A stretch of DNA of 64,000 bases, taken from NCBI GenBank assembly GCA_035772785.1, contig JAOCPU010000018.1, positions 372,001 through 436,000 of the forward strand, read 5' to 3'. The translations under genes were made by a program, and so were the position numbers. Shown here one piece after another: positions 12,001-22,968 of this stretch; position 1 is the stretch's first letter, and each line of letters opens with the position of its first letter. The stretch is from Phlebiopsis flavidoalba. Its lineage: Eukaryota; Basidiomycota; Agaricomycetes; Polyporales; Phanerochaetaceae. Under the pieces are notes generated by a model, which did no database searches, was not told where the DNA came from, and saw only the letters and a program-made list of their open reading frames with translations.

Positions 12001-13318
12001 CCTAGCGAACAAGTAGGGCGACGTCCCGCTCTATACACACTTAAAAAAAGTCCCCCTTACATCATACTCACCCAGACGATGTTTCATGTCCCAAAGTCAT
12101 TTCAACACTCGTTCAATTCCGTCCAGACTCTTCCGTGAAAGTGGATGGCAGCTATACTCAGAAGCTCACGTTTTTTTTTCATTAATTCGTGAACCCAAGG
12201 TCAGAATATCTCAATGATATCAATGTGGTCAATGCAGCTCATGTCCGAGTTGTAGGCTAGGTGTATTTTTATGTGCGTTAACGACGTGCCTGAATACGCG
12301 TTAACACCTGCCCACTCCGCCTCCACGTCTATATTTTCAGAACCGTCCTGCTCTGCAGTGCCAGTCGCAGCCATCGTTATTGTACTACGTGAGTCCCGTG
12401 TCTACCCGGCTGACGTGAAGCCCCTCACGAGCCAGCCTAGTTTCCACAGGTTTCTGCGAAACGTACTCTATCAGGATTACTATGTACGCTTACTCATACC
12501 CAGACCTTGCAGAGCGTCTTCAGTCTCATATTCAACAACCTACCCCTCTAGTTCGTTCCGCGCTTATGTCCTCATCCTAGATGTTTGTAAGCTGACAACC
12601 ATTGCAGCATGTCCTCCATTCTCTTATCCCGATTTCTTCTTGATCTGCGAGAGCACCATCATTCGCAACTCAAGGGCTGACGACAACAACATCAGTCTGA
12701 CTGAAATGCGTTTTGGATCACGGAGGGACGACTCTTCTATCTTATCCTATGATCTGCCCAGCGGGGTGGGCATCGAGCATGTTGCGGGACTTTGATGATC
12801 CAGAAGAGATTGTGTTTAGCAGCGAAGAACGCTTTGAAGATACGTACTGGTCTGAATGCAACAGATTACTAGGGCATGCGCAGCGGACGGCGGCGCCGCA
12901 TCTGTATATACAGTAGTGGCCTTTGCTGCCGGGGAAGGAGGTAAGTAGTACCTATTACCGTGTTTGAGTACCATTTTCTGAGATGCATTCCCCCAAAATC
13001 GGGGCTCTCCATGGCAGATACTAGCACAGCTACGCGCTCACAATGTAGTACTCTATCTATCTCCTGGTCCCTACGGCGTATCCTCCACGATGCTCTAGTG
13101 ATGCCCTGACTCCTCGTTTGAACGTACAAATCAACCCTCAGTGCTATTTCTGTCCTCCAAGGTTTACTCATCCGTGACGCCGTGAACGGGGGACTTTCTC
13201 CTGGGACAAAACCAATGCGGCAAGTCGCGAGATGAGGTGTGCTCTCATCCACTTGGGACTGGCGTCCTGTATGCAGCTGTATGCCCGTCGCAATCGTATC
13301 GTCGTGATGGTCGATCAA

Positions 13319-13321
13319 CGG
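13319..13321. repeat. Target-site duplication CGG, left copy
   Basis: CGG directly precedes the terminal CACTGGG and is repeated directly after the right terminus at 19313-19315. Three base pairs is the normal CACTA target duplication length; a chance match has probability about 1/64, so it supports the ends only together with the terminal repeats. Confidence 0.6.
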
Positions 13322-13498
13322 CACTGGGTTCAGTCACAGACCCGTGTAATATTCGCTCCGTGCGCAGGTGGATTTTTTGCAAATTCGCCCTGAAAACAGG
13401 GCTATCAGATATTGGTGAAACACGAGAAATGAAATCAAAAAATCACCAGGTTTGTCCAATTTAGGTCGTTGTGCTAGGTTTTGTACAGATACACGGGT

Positions 13499-16440
13499 TT
13501 AAATTTCATATATCGAGCTCACTGCGTCCTCGTCGCCTGTGTAAATTGCCCCTCCCAAGTACCCGCTGCGATCAATAATTGACCACGTCTTTTCACGGCC
13601 GTTCTGTTACTCTGAAACCGTCCAACCAGACACTGTACACAGCTGATGTCCCCCACACTGTGTTGTTTTGACATGCTATCATACATACGGACACCTAACG
13701 GCCCATCGATGTCTGCCTTGCAGGTGTGGATATCGGCAAAGAATATCACCGTTGGCTCGTCAAGCCCAGCTCCGGTGCGATGGGCAAATGAAGAACGATG
13801 ATGTGCTTGAGCTCTCCATAGAAGTTTTGCAGCTCGTAGTTTAGGTGCCATGTGCCGTCGTGGACGCTGTGACGGTCACACCAGAGTGTCGTACTGCGAA
13901 AGTGTAGGTGTTCAGAATTCAGAGCAAATGAGAGCATCAACATTTCCGGAAAAATAAAACGCACTCATTTATCCCCCCCCCACGTTGCGTTACGCTGGTC
14001 TTCAGCTGCGTGCACAATCTGGGACGATGACATGGGTGTCTCCGTCGTCTGTGTCTATGCGTCGCACCTTGCCCGTACATAGCTTCTATATTGGCAGCAG
14101 TGGCGTAGTTTTGCGAGTGCGCGCAATACCGACAGCTAAATCGTGGTGTTGAGTGCTGCAGCCACCCGTCGAATCATTGATTGAGCGTGCGGCGAAAAAG
14201 AAAAAAAAAAAAAAGGAGGATACGTAGTCACCCCTGTCCCACGTGGCAAAAACAACTGTGCGGCGTGAAGCAAAACACAATGAGGATCTACATAACAGAT
14301 GTTTATTGGAATGCAATACACGGGAAAAGCCAGAAACCACATTGCCACTCACAGTCCTGGGTGCGTATAACTTCCTCGAGAGGGCGAGTTTGTTTCTCGG
14401 TCTCTTGAGCGAGAGGACCTCGGTGATGTCAAAGCGTATGCCCAAATGTGATAGCCGTGCAATCGAAAGGAGATCTCCGTCGATGCTCGTGACGAATGGG
14501 GAAACGGCGTTCTTAATGTGAGGGGCGCTGTATGATTGCCACAAAATCGCTCCATAGGAAATGCCCTTAGTAGGCCCATACAGGTCCGACAGCCGTCAAT
14601 ACTGTCCGCAATATGGTAGGAGCGCATGTACCGTGAGCAGACAAGTCGAGAGCCGTTCAGTGTCATACTGGTAATAGAACCTAATTCATGGGTATAAATT
14701 TTTGTACACATATGACATTGCAACAATGAGACTTTAAACATACCTTTCATAAGTTTTTTTACCCATTTTGCAAATCCTGTGCGCAATCCGAGATATTATC
14801 GACATAGAGATCAAACTGTAGGCAGATGTTTAGTAGCCGAACAAGCTCGATACAAAATATCGAAATATTTTCTGTTTCGGAACTTTCGTACAAGGAGGGA
14901 CGCCCCCAGGTGAAGCACCCAGAATGACCACATATCCGCAGTATACTGTCCTCGAGCGGTTGTATCAGCGATGTTACCAAGTCGCGGACCGAAAACGAGA
15001 GGGATAGTTGATGAAGCGTTTGCGGTGGCCTTTCCGACTGCCTTCCACACCTCTGCATCCAAAAATGTAGTCCTCGGAACCTCATCTAAACCTTTGAAGT
15101 CTCCTGTCCAAAGATCCACAAGATTCTTGACAAGATTCTCCCAGATGAGATGCATGAAATCGTAGGGAAATGAAATTGGAAATGCCACAGAGCTCAAGCA
15201 TGTTAGCAGGGATGTGCCTTTGATACCGTAAGCCTTTGCCAGCCTCTCGGTAGAGGCTACGGTGCGACATGCATCGACCTCTCGCGCATGTCGCAGAAAC
15301 TCATCATGAGTACGAAGGGGAAGGTGTAGAGGGTCGTATGATGATGGTTTTGTGGGATCGGCAATGACTGACGGATGGCGAGAGCGTCTAATGGAATGTA
15401 ATAAACCCGACTAGTGCTGTCTGGGATTTGGACTCCAAGAATTTTGCACATCCGACATGGGCAAACGCATTATGACCCTTGATGCGCATAAGCATCGAGA
15501 TCGCGGGGATGTGCACACCAGCACCAATGATGAGGTATGCATGTAACGCAAAGAGAGCTGCGGTGAGGATATCGTACGCTGTGACACCGAGTGCAAGCGA
15601 GAGCATTTCTTCCGCAAACGGCCAGAGGAATGAGTCGAAATCATGAGGTTTTATGGGGACCAGGAATGACTCCGACACACAAGAGGTTCTCTTTGTGAAA
15701 GCGCTCCTCAGGGAGGGAGGTTATAGTTGTATACGAGCAAAGGCCAGCAGGTTTGTGAGCGTCGCTTGAATGGAGCAAAGCGTCATCTGTGGAAAATCCA
15801 TAGTGCTATATCGCGTCGGTCAGAGAAATGATGGTACAATTTCTCTCGACCGTTGACTGTGACTGGTGTGTCTCGAAGGGCGCGGTAGTGGTAGCCGTCA
15901 AAGACATCGCTGACCTGACTGGGACAGTAACACTGGTTTTGGTTCCCATTCCTGATCCCAGTCAGCTCATGAACGTGAGCGCACTGTGATCCTGGAGTTT
16001 CATGGCGCGGGGGTGAAGTGGCATAGTCTGTTCGGTACGTCATCTTTGAGGCTGTCTCTTGGTTCGATGCAAAGCAATGATTTCCGAGGAATAAGAGGAA
16101 TGTACGTGAATTTTTTGCGAGGTTGGCCGTGGGACCTTATAGGCCGTGCTTCTCCGCAGTGAGGGCATTCACGCATCTCAGCGTACTGTCCGACCGTAAC
16201 AACAGCATGAATTCGTGCAGCAGTCGTACAGCTTTGAGCTTGAGACCAGATAGAAACGCCGCACGAGAATCCACATCATCCGCAGACTCGGTGGGGACTC
16301 CATCATATGCCTGTGGGAGCATTTGAAAGGCTTCGAGAGTGATCTGCGAACGTATGCGAAAGGAATAGGAGGCGCAGGATGCTGAGATCGTGAGAGCTCA
16401 ACTGATCTGCTATATATAGTCAACGTCATATAGCGGCCCA
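13499..16440 (-). CDS. Tnp2-family transposase protein of the CACTA element (frameshifted)
   Basis: This encodes the transposition protein of fungal CACTA elements. In order from the N-terminal side I see RAAFLSGLKLK then YDCCTNSCCCY (Cys cluster), DVFDGYHYRALRD, DIALG, FAEEMLSLALGVTAYD, HIPAISMLMRIKGHNA, CRMCKILGVQIPDS (CxxC), FPYDFMHLIWENLVKNLVDL, WTGDFKGLDE, YTADMWSFW, FRYFV and LVRLLNICLQFDL, FPMERFCG, ELQNFYGELKHI, and the end ISCVQCLVGRF...IDRSG...GGAIYTGDED, with TAA at 13499-13501. This order matches the Tnp2 protein of Agaricomycetes. At least ten frame changes interrupt it but few in-frame stops occur within segments. The true N-terminus lies upstream, perhaps near 17.2 kb; I cannot place the ATG. 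Confidence 0.88.
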
Positions 16441-17457
16441 TTTAATCTTAAAAGTTTGACGCGTCACTTGCCTACTTCCGCCACCTCTCGCTCATTACGT
16501 CTCTCTCAACCGCTGCTCAAGCAGTCAATCCATTCTCATCTATGTTCCTCGTCTGAGCTTAAACTCCCACTGTCTTGCACTGCCCAAGTCACGGGAGTCT
16601 TGTTCGTGGTCACCGTCTTCGGATATATGATCATTTTCCGAAACGTCGTCAACTCGCGCACACTAGCCGCAGATGGATGCGCGCAAGTGTAGCTGTTATA
16701 TCCTGGGGGTAGTGGGGAACACAGCAAGGTAATCAGTTAGCGTCCTCGCATCCCTGAATGAGTCACTTACATGTAGCTCTTCAGGTTCTTGAGGAGAAAC
16801 TCTGGGCTGTAGTGCTGATGCCATGGAAGTCCGTTGGATGCGAAGGCAAAGTAGCATCTTGCATGTCCGAGGGTTCAGGTGTCGTCATTTCGCTCCATAT
16901 CCCCAGTCGTTATCCAACTCCCAGGTCGTGATTTCTAGCTTCCGAGTCAAGTTCTCCAGGATGCGACTCAACGGCTCGATCACCGTGACGATTCCGTAAA
17001 CCATCTGGCGTGGTCCCGAAGACTTGCGCTCGATATGTAAGCCCATTTGCGCGAATGCTGGGAGTGCCAACAGTCCCCCGTGTGTGGTTCAAGCGTGTTT
17101 GTCTAGTGACGAGCCCGGCCACAACACGGACAGAGAACGAGGTTGGAGGGCGGCGCGGCGGCATAGCGTCAGGGCAAGCACCAAAGTCTTTGGACTTAGA
17201 GCTAGAGCTCACCAGTGCCATGCACAGATCATGTGATGTGCTGCCATGCGACAGCCATGCGTCTTATCAGGCAAGGCGGGTTATTTCTCCAACTGACGCG
17301 GACAATGTCTAACTGAGCACAGTCCATTCTAGCTCACATCCTTCGGTACTACTGCGCTAAAACGTACAAAATTCACCAGGTTCAAGGTCACGACACTACC
17401 GTGGTGGACGTTGAATTCGAATCAACAACAACGCACGACGCGTCACGGCCGGAAACA

Positions 17458-17465
17458 TATAAATA
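17458..17465 (+). promoter_or_regulatory. TATA box of the second transposon gene
   Basis: TATAAATA lies 127 nt before the ATG at 17592 and is followed by a pyrimidine-rich leader (CCCCCTCCACTCCCCTTCAC). It also limits how far upstream the minus-strand Tnp2 gene can begin. Confidence 0.55.
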
Positions 17466-17591
17466 GGGCCTGTCAATGCTACGGTAAGCTTAAGCTGCCG
17501 AGTTCCCCCCCAACTAGCCGTTGCTCACTGGTGAACTTCCCCCTCCACTCCCCTTCACTTTCCCTCGCTCCCCCTTGCCTGCTCTCTAATA

Positions 17592-18750
17592 ATGGCAGCC
17601 CCTCGCAAGCGTAAACCAGGCTTTGTCTCAAGCGCCTGCAGAGGCCAATGCGAAGACCACAAAACCCAAGGCAGAACCACCCGCAAACAAGCCACCAGTG
17701 CCAGCACCGCAGCTGCTACAGGTGCTGCTGCGCCGATGGCCCGCCCGAGGTCCCGCAGCCCACAACACCTGGAAACTCCCCTCCACCCCCACCCCTCCAG
17801 AACAGCCGAGACTACGACCATTGTCAACGTGAACGCGCCGCTGCAGCCGCCTGCGCGTCCATCGACACCTCAGATCGACCCTCGTCTCTTAAGGCCTGCG
17901 GTCGCTCTTAACCCAGAGGCCGCTAGCTCCGCGTCTGCTCCACTCTTCCCACCTCCCTTAGGTCCCGGCTTCACAGACCCTCGGGAGCTCATGGCAGAAC
18001 TCCGTAGGATGGAAGGTGCGCATTCTTCAGCTCTATTTCGATCATCTACTCTCAGCCAGCGGACCTGCCTGTTAGAGAGGCTGATCAAGCGGAGGCGGAA
18101 ACTCGGCTCGCGCTGCTGAAGAGCAACGCGGAGGGCTGCACTGGCACGCGCCATCAAGTTCTGCGTCATCGCAGCCGGTAGCCAGCTCGTCGGCTACACC
18201 TCTCGAACGCCGTGTCGTGCCTGCCAGCATCCCGAAGCCTAAGGGTACTGCAGGTGGCGGGAAGAGAAGGCTTCCATCTCCAAGAGGAGATGGGCCTGGA
18301 CTCGGGCTCCGCAGAGGATGACAGACGGATATAACATGATACTGGTGCGTCGCTCTGGCCACACTTTTGTGCAGTATGAGATGCTAATGTGCAAGTCATT
18401 TTAGTCCACTGTTCGCGAGCTGGCGCCACGCGGCTCGACTTGATCTTTCTCGCCCATTCCGCTCGGTCAGCCCCAATGACCTCCGACAACATTTTTGCCA
18501 CGGTACGTGAGGCGTCAGGCTACGGTGCACGTATTACTAATTCAGTTATCATAGGCCCGCAAAATTCATCCCTATCTTGCGCGTTTCGAGAACGACTGGG
18601 CTACGCGCGGAGATCCTCAAGCAGTTCATGAATTCGGCTCGCCGCTATGGCAAGCGCAAGGGTTATTTCTCTTGTGGTGCTGAAGAGGGTCCTGCGTCCA
18701 AACGCCGCCGCTTCGAGGATGACGAGGATGAGCGTGATGCCGAAAACTGA
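17592..18750 (+). CDS. Second CACTA gene: Pro/Lys-rich protein with conserved C-terminal domain
   Basis: ATG at 17592 (MAAPRKRKP) opens a Lys/Pro/Ala-rich, disordered N-terminal half (PKAEPPANKPPVPAPQ, PPGNSPPPPPL-like). TDPRELMAELRRMEG follows, then IPKPKGTAGGGK and, one frame over, GFHLQEEMGLDS. The C-terminus reads ARKIHPYLARFENDWATRE then ILKQFMNSARRYGKRKGYF, and an acidic end EDDEDERDAEN with TGA at 18748-18750. Introns are visible at about 18343-18409 and at 18503-18554. From memory, proteins with IPKPKG...LQE and HPFLARFxxDWAT are numerous and repetitive in mushroom genomes; here the gene lies inside a CACTA element, which could explain that. One extra G at about 18609 and others near 17632 and 18270 break the frame. 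A DNA-binding accessory role (TnpA-like) is inference. Confidence 0.72.
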
Positions 18751-18929
18751 CCGTCGCTGCTGCCGTTCGCTCCACTCAGGCTGTGGCCTTGCCACTGGTA
18801 GAGCAGGCCCATACACTATGTTCACATGTATCTCTCTCAATCCTTTTATGCTCTCTGTTCCATGTTGTGCTCTATCTGTATGACGTTTAGATTGTGGTTA
18901 ATACACCTGACTTCATGCCAATTTCACGC

Positions 18930-19312
18930 GTGATCTGCCACGGGCACCCCGAAAAAATAACCTGTTCGTTGATATTGTTTTACGCAGCTCATTTCACTCG
19001 CTTTTCGCGAGAAATTCGCGCGGCCGTTTCATCCGTCTATCAGCGCATTTCACCCTAGCGGTTTCACCTGTTTTTCAGTCAATATCACCCAGTCTGTGTT
19101 TCGCCCGGTTTCGCGTCGAAAATGCATTGACGGATTACCCCGGCATTCGACCGGGCGAAACGTCTAATAATCCGGGCGAATTTATACAAGAAAAATTCGC
19201 CCTGTTACCCCGGGGACAGATAACCCGGTTATCGGGTGAAATGAACCCTCGTCCACGGCGAATACACCCCCTCCCTTACTGGCGAAATTAACCCTTTCTG
19301 AGCCCCATAGTG
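18930..19312. repeat. Subterminal repeat region of the CACTA element, right side
   Basis: Within 380 nt the motif TTCRCCC or its inverse recurs at least ten times: TTTCACCC, GTTTCACCTG, TATCACCC, TTTCGCCCGG, CGGGCGAAACG, CGGGCGAATT, ATTCGCCCTG, CGGGTGAAATG, GGCGAATAC, GGCGAAATT. GATAACCCGGTTATC is a near-palindrome within it. A shorter array of the same motif lies at 13345-13450 (TATTCGCTCC, AAATTCGCCCTG, TGGTGAAAC, AATCACCAGG). Such arrays are the binding sites of TnpA-type proteins in plant CACTA elements. Confidence 0.7.
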
Positions 19313-19773
19313 CGGGGTATAAATTCTTCGGAGCGCGATAGCGGGACCCTACTCGACCCTACGCAAGTCACAGGCATGAACGCACCTCAATCACTGATGT
19401 TCAGGTGGCGTGCCTTGTGGACCTGTCGGCCCCGTGCTTCCGATTCGCACGAAAGTCGTCAACGTTCATGACCGGGCCTATTTGAAAAAGTTTGACTTGT
19501 CGTCTATCGCATCGTACTGCAGAACCCAAAGCAAGATCAGAATCTCCCACACATGGTGCCTTGGGGCTTTATGGGCCGCAAATATCCAACCTCGTACGCT
19601 ATGGTCGTATAAGTACCCGCAAGGACTGACTCGCACAGCACGGTCGTGGTTCCCCGAGTATGTCGCCCCCAGTAACGATGCAGCATCTCGTGCATGCCGC
19701 CATGGAGAGGTGAGTGGCACATTCGGTGCGACTCAGGCGCGTTGTCGAAAATCTTACGTTCGTCATTCAGTCA

Positions 19774-21445
19774 TGTCAACAAATCCGCAGCGTACTCCCG
19801 CCTAGGTATACTCACTCAAAACCTCATCCAGAGGATGAACTAGGCGTACTCAATGGAATTCGCTACAGCGTTGCTGGCCTACGACATACTCCTCAACATG
19901 GGCCGAGAGAAGGAGGACTGATTTGGGGGCAGGATGGAGGGCCTCGACCGCCATATATTTTCTTCCTCCGATACCCAGTCATCGCGTTCCAAATATTCAA
20001 TGTTTATGCGTCTGGATACACTACGCCCAGGTGAGCAATGTGCTATCGGCTTACTTGGGGTCCGCTCATTCTTTTCTAGTATGTGCCGCAGTCACTACCC
20101 TAGTCGACACCATGAGCTAAACACGCTACTATCGAACACCAGCTGCGACGCCCTCTACAGGTTTACATGGGCGTTTATCCATCATATCAACAAGAGTCGC
20201 AATAACAGGGTGTGCTACATGTTTGCATGAATCATGGACTTCACTGAACAATTGTTCCAGCATCATTCGTACTGCGAGTATATGCAATCATGGGTTTAAC
20301 CAAGACCGGATTCGTCTTGGCCGCTAGTCTAGCTGGCAGTGGGTGCGTCGACAATAGGTCTTGACATAGTAAGGTCGGACTCCGAGGAGGTGCACTGGCA
20401 TTGCTGGTATGGGAGCCTTATCCAACTTTCCAGTGGCAAGACAATCCAGGTCTCCTGTGGGACCTCGTCCCAATTCCCAATGTGAGTCACTCGCCCCTCT
20501 TTGAAAAGAACCAAACTTATATCATGCCAGATGTACGTACTTCAATGTGTATTCGGATACATCAATGTCTGATGGCTTGCGCCGACAACAGCAACCGTGC
20601 TCACATTCATACTGTTGGCCGCTTTTGACGTACTTACCACCGGTGCGACCAGCCCTCTCCTGGCGTTTATCTTATTGCTCATCTTGTTCCAGGAATCTTG
20701 GCTGTTCGGGCGGTCATACTCATGCGAGTAAAAGCGGCTGGGACGCTGTAAAATCATACCGCCTCTTTTCTTTGATAATTAATCAAGGTGAGTTCTATAT
20801 TGTCGATATCATACGCTGTCTGACTGACGATGGACTCAGGCTTGGTATATTTTGTGTAAGCCTATCCACAAGACCAACGGTGCACTCGCTGACTTCGTCA
20901 TCTGAAGGACCGTTTCCATCGTTCAAATTGCCGTCATAGTGTTATACTACGTGAGACACCTCTAAATTCCTTGATATCAATCCACTGATAGCCTACTATT
21001 CTCTCAGGCTCCTCAGGTTCGTAATCATGACCTACCGCCCCCCGCGACTCAGATCTGAATCCTTTCACCACAGGGCGTGTGAATAGCCTTGTCCTGAACA
21101 ACTATTCGCTCCTGTAGGTATTCACCGAACAGTCGAAACCAAGATGCTAACAATGTCTACCAGTATATCCTCGATACTATTATCTCGCTTCGTCCTGGAC
21201 CTGCGAGCAGAGAACACCATGCGCGCCCCAACCGCGGGCACGGGTCACATAGCTCGATTCTCCACAGCCGTCACAGTCAAGTTCAGCCCACACGGCGAGA
21301 TCGGCGACGACGGACGAGCACGCATGGATCTACCCCTGGAATTATTCGCGACTTCGAGGACCCGGACGACCTGATTTTCGCAGGCAGGAGTTCCGAAGGT
21401 ACTGATTGGTCGGAGAGTGTAGAGCTGCATGAGATGTATGATTAG
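19774..21445 (+). CDS. DUF6533 domain membrane protein
   Basis: The reading includes ATALLAYDILLNMGREKE, LIWG, YFLLRYPVIAFQIFNVYAS-like sequence in mixed frames (Y..LLRYPVIAFQ), CDALYRFTWAFI, KTGFVLAASLAG, ATVLTFILLAAFDVLTTGA, SYRLFSLIINQGEFYIVDII, and SSILLSRFVLDLRAENTMRA. This is the N-terminal DUF6533 domain followed by further membrane segments, as in a large basidiomycete-only family of about 300-350 residues with some seven transmembrane helices. The biochemical role is unknown. A short intron lies at about 20031-20080. The C-terminal tail is cytosolic and acidic (FEDPDDLIFAGRS...ELHEMYD) and ends with TAG at 21443-21445. Several shifts break it. It starts about 460 nt beyond the CACTA element; the ATG is approximate. 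Confidence 0.75.
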
Positions 21446-21750
21446 AAGACCATCGCTCTCGAGCTTTGACACATTGTACCCCATATACCACAGTCAGGCT
21501 GCTGTATGTTCCAAGCCTTTATACATACCCCATGTGCGGAGTTAGCCTAGCGTGAGTAGCTTTGATGCTAGACACAGTTGGCGTAGTGCGTTTCCCGGCG
21601 TCGAGCCGCACATGGCTCACACGCAACATACTTGACGACCTCGCATCACACAGTCACGCAGAAGCGCAGTAATACAGACGCATGGCGTAGTGATACAATG
21701 TATTACACGCGCAGTGGTACAGCACAAATGGTGGACAGCGAAAGGAACGC

Positions 21751-22968
21751 TTAGTCGAAGAGACCGAAGCCCTAGAGAACGCGTGATGAATACCAGCAAG
21801 AAAGAAACCAGTGTGAAACATACCATGTCATCGTCCTCCTCCTCTTCCTCCTCCTTCTTCTCCTCAGCGGCGGGAGCAGCGGAGTCAGCAGAAGCCTCGG
21901 CAGCGGCAGGAGCAGCGGCGACGGCGAACGCCTCGGGGTTGGCAAGGTACTCCTTGATCTAGAGGAGAAGTCGTTAGCGACATGATCGTATGAAACGTTG
22001 TATGCAAACAAATCCATCAGAGATAAAGTTAGACAGCATGCGTCCTTGAGACACTCAGCATTTTCAGTGGTGTGATTGTATACAACATCGTAGGAATTGA
22101 GGAGGTTGATTGGCCTGGTTTCTTACTGCTCGGCGGCCTCGAAGGTGTACTCCGTGGCGATGGAAACAGCGAGCAAATTCTTGTACGCGTTGACAAGAGA
22201 GTGGGTGACCGAGACCAAGGTAGGGTAGTTGAGGGCCAAGGAGATGGCGGCAATAGTCTTAACACCAGACATGAAGCGGTCGAGGAGCTCCTGGTCGGAC
22301 ACGTCGAGGACGTGGGGAGGGAACACGTTGCCGTTGTCGAAGATCTGAACAACAGTCATACCGTAGGTGAACGGAGAGATGTTCAACAAGTTGAGCAGGG
22401 TGGCCTCGGAAGCTCCAACACGGGTGCCGGCGGTGACAACCTGGACGTCAGAGACGATTTCAATGGTACCACGGGCGATCTTGGTGGGGATACCAAGAGC
22501 CTGGAAGAACGAGGTCTTGCCGGGTTCCATACCGGTGTTACCAGCAGGAATGGTAACATCAAGGGGAGCGAGGGCACCAGCACGAGCGGGGGCGGCAACC
22601 TTGTTCGCGGTAATAAGATCACGGATCTCCTTGAGATCGGAGGAGGTGAAGACGAAACCAATGTTTCCCCTGACGTGAGGAAGGAGCTTCTCGAACTGGG
22701 GGTATTCGGCGAGGATGGAGCGAAGAGCACGGCGGACCAATGGTGTTCTTGCCCATCACGACGACAGCCTTGCCACGGAGAGCGACACGGATCTGATGCA
22801 TCTGGTTGGAACCGACATTGTCGACGTTGACGACAAAGATAGAGGCTGGTAGAGGAGCACGTTATTGGAATCAACCCCGAGCGTGTGAGGAATGAACATA
22901 CGGTGCTTCGCAATAAGCTCTTTGAGCTTTTGGAAGTAGAGCTCCTTCTGCGCGCGAGTAGCACCCAT
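21751..22968 (-). CDS. RPP0: 60S acidic ribosomal protein P0
   Basis: P0 is the base of the ribosomal stalk and binds 28S rRNA and P1/P2. [20 protein letters not shown] starts at 22968; [20 protein letters not shown] follows a 50-nt intron. Then come [50 protein letters not shown] and an Ala-rich hinge with an acidic run, ending DDDMGFGLFD, the universal stalk tail. Three introns are seen: in the N-terminus, about 21961-22118 (unusually long, 158 nt) and 21773-21823, the last splitting DDDM from GFGLFD. An extra T in AACACCATTGGTCCGC shifts the frame between MGKNT and VRRAL, and one G is missing at the long intron's 5' junction. An essential gene like this should not be broken, so these are probably assembly errors. 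Confidence 0.97.

Larger units (their letters stand above)
7815..13321. other. Gene-poor stretch left of the transposon
   Basis: In 5.5 kb I find no protein I can name. Short open frames at 10364-10696 and 12271-12795 have no family character, and several are low-complexity or antisense overlaps. The stretch holds a foldback at 8350-8447, a hairpin at 9043-9082 and a small palindrome at 9365-9378. Decayed mobile DNA is likely but not demonstrated. Confidence 0.45.
13322..19312. mobile_element. CACTA (EnSpm-type) DNA transposon, about 6.0 kb
   Basis: The element is bounded by imperfect terminal inverted repeats: CACTGGGTTCAGTCACAGAC at 13322 on the left, and the reverse complement of the right end starting CACTATGGGGCTCAG at 19312 going leftward, followed by TTAATTTCGCC against TAATATTCGC. 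Both ends are flanked by the same trinucleotide CGG (13319-13321 and 19313-19315), the 3-bp target duplication expected of CACTA elements. Inside are a Tnp2-family gene on the minus strand and a second gene on the plus strand, transcribed away from each other. TTCGCCC/TTCACCC-like subterminal repeats lie at both ends. Genes carry the same single-base shifts as host genes, so the copy may be intact in the organism. Confidence 0.78.

Noticed and set aside
13499..16440. Calling the Tnp2 gene a dead pseudogene because of its frameshifts
   Set aside because: Essential genes in the window (P0, CYP51, RFC, CK1) are equally shifted, so the damage cannot be taken as biological.
13381..19204. 12-mer AAATTCGCCCTG present near both ends of the CACTA element as independent proof of its ends
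   Set aside because: Many 12-mers repeat by chance in 64 kb; it supports only the wider motif-array argument.
22072..22830. 252-aa plus-strand open frame
   Set aside because: It is the antisense shadow of the ribosomal P0 gene, whose minus-strand protein is unmistakable.
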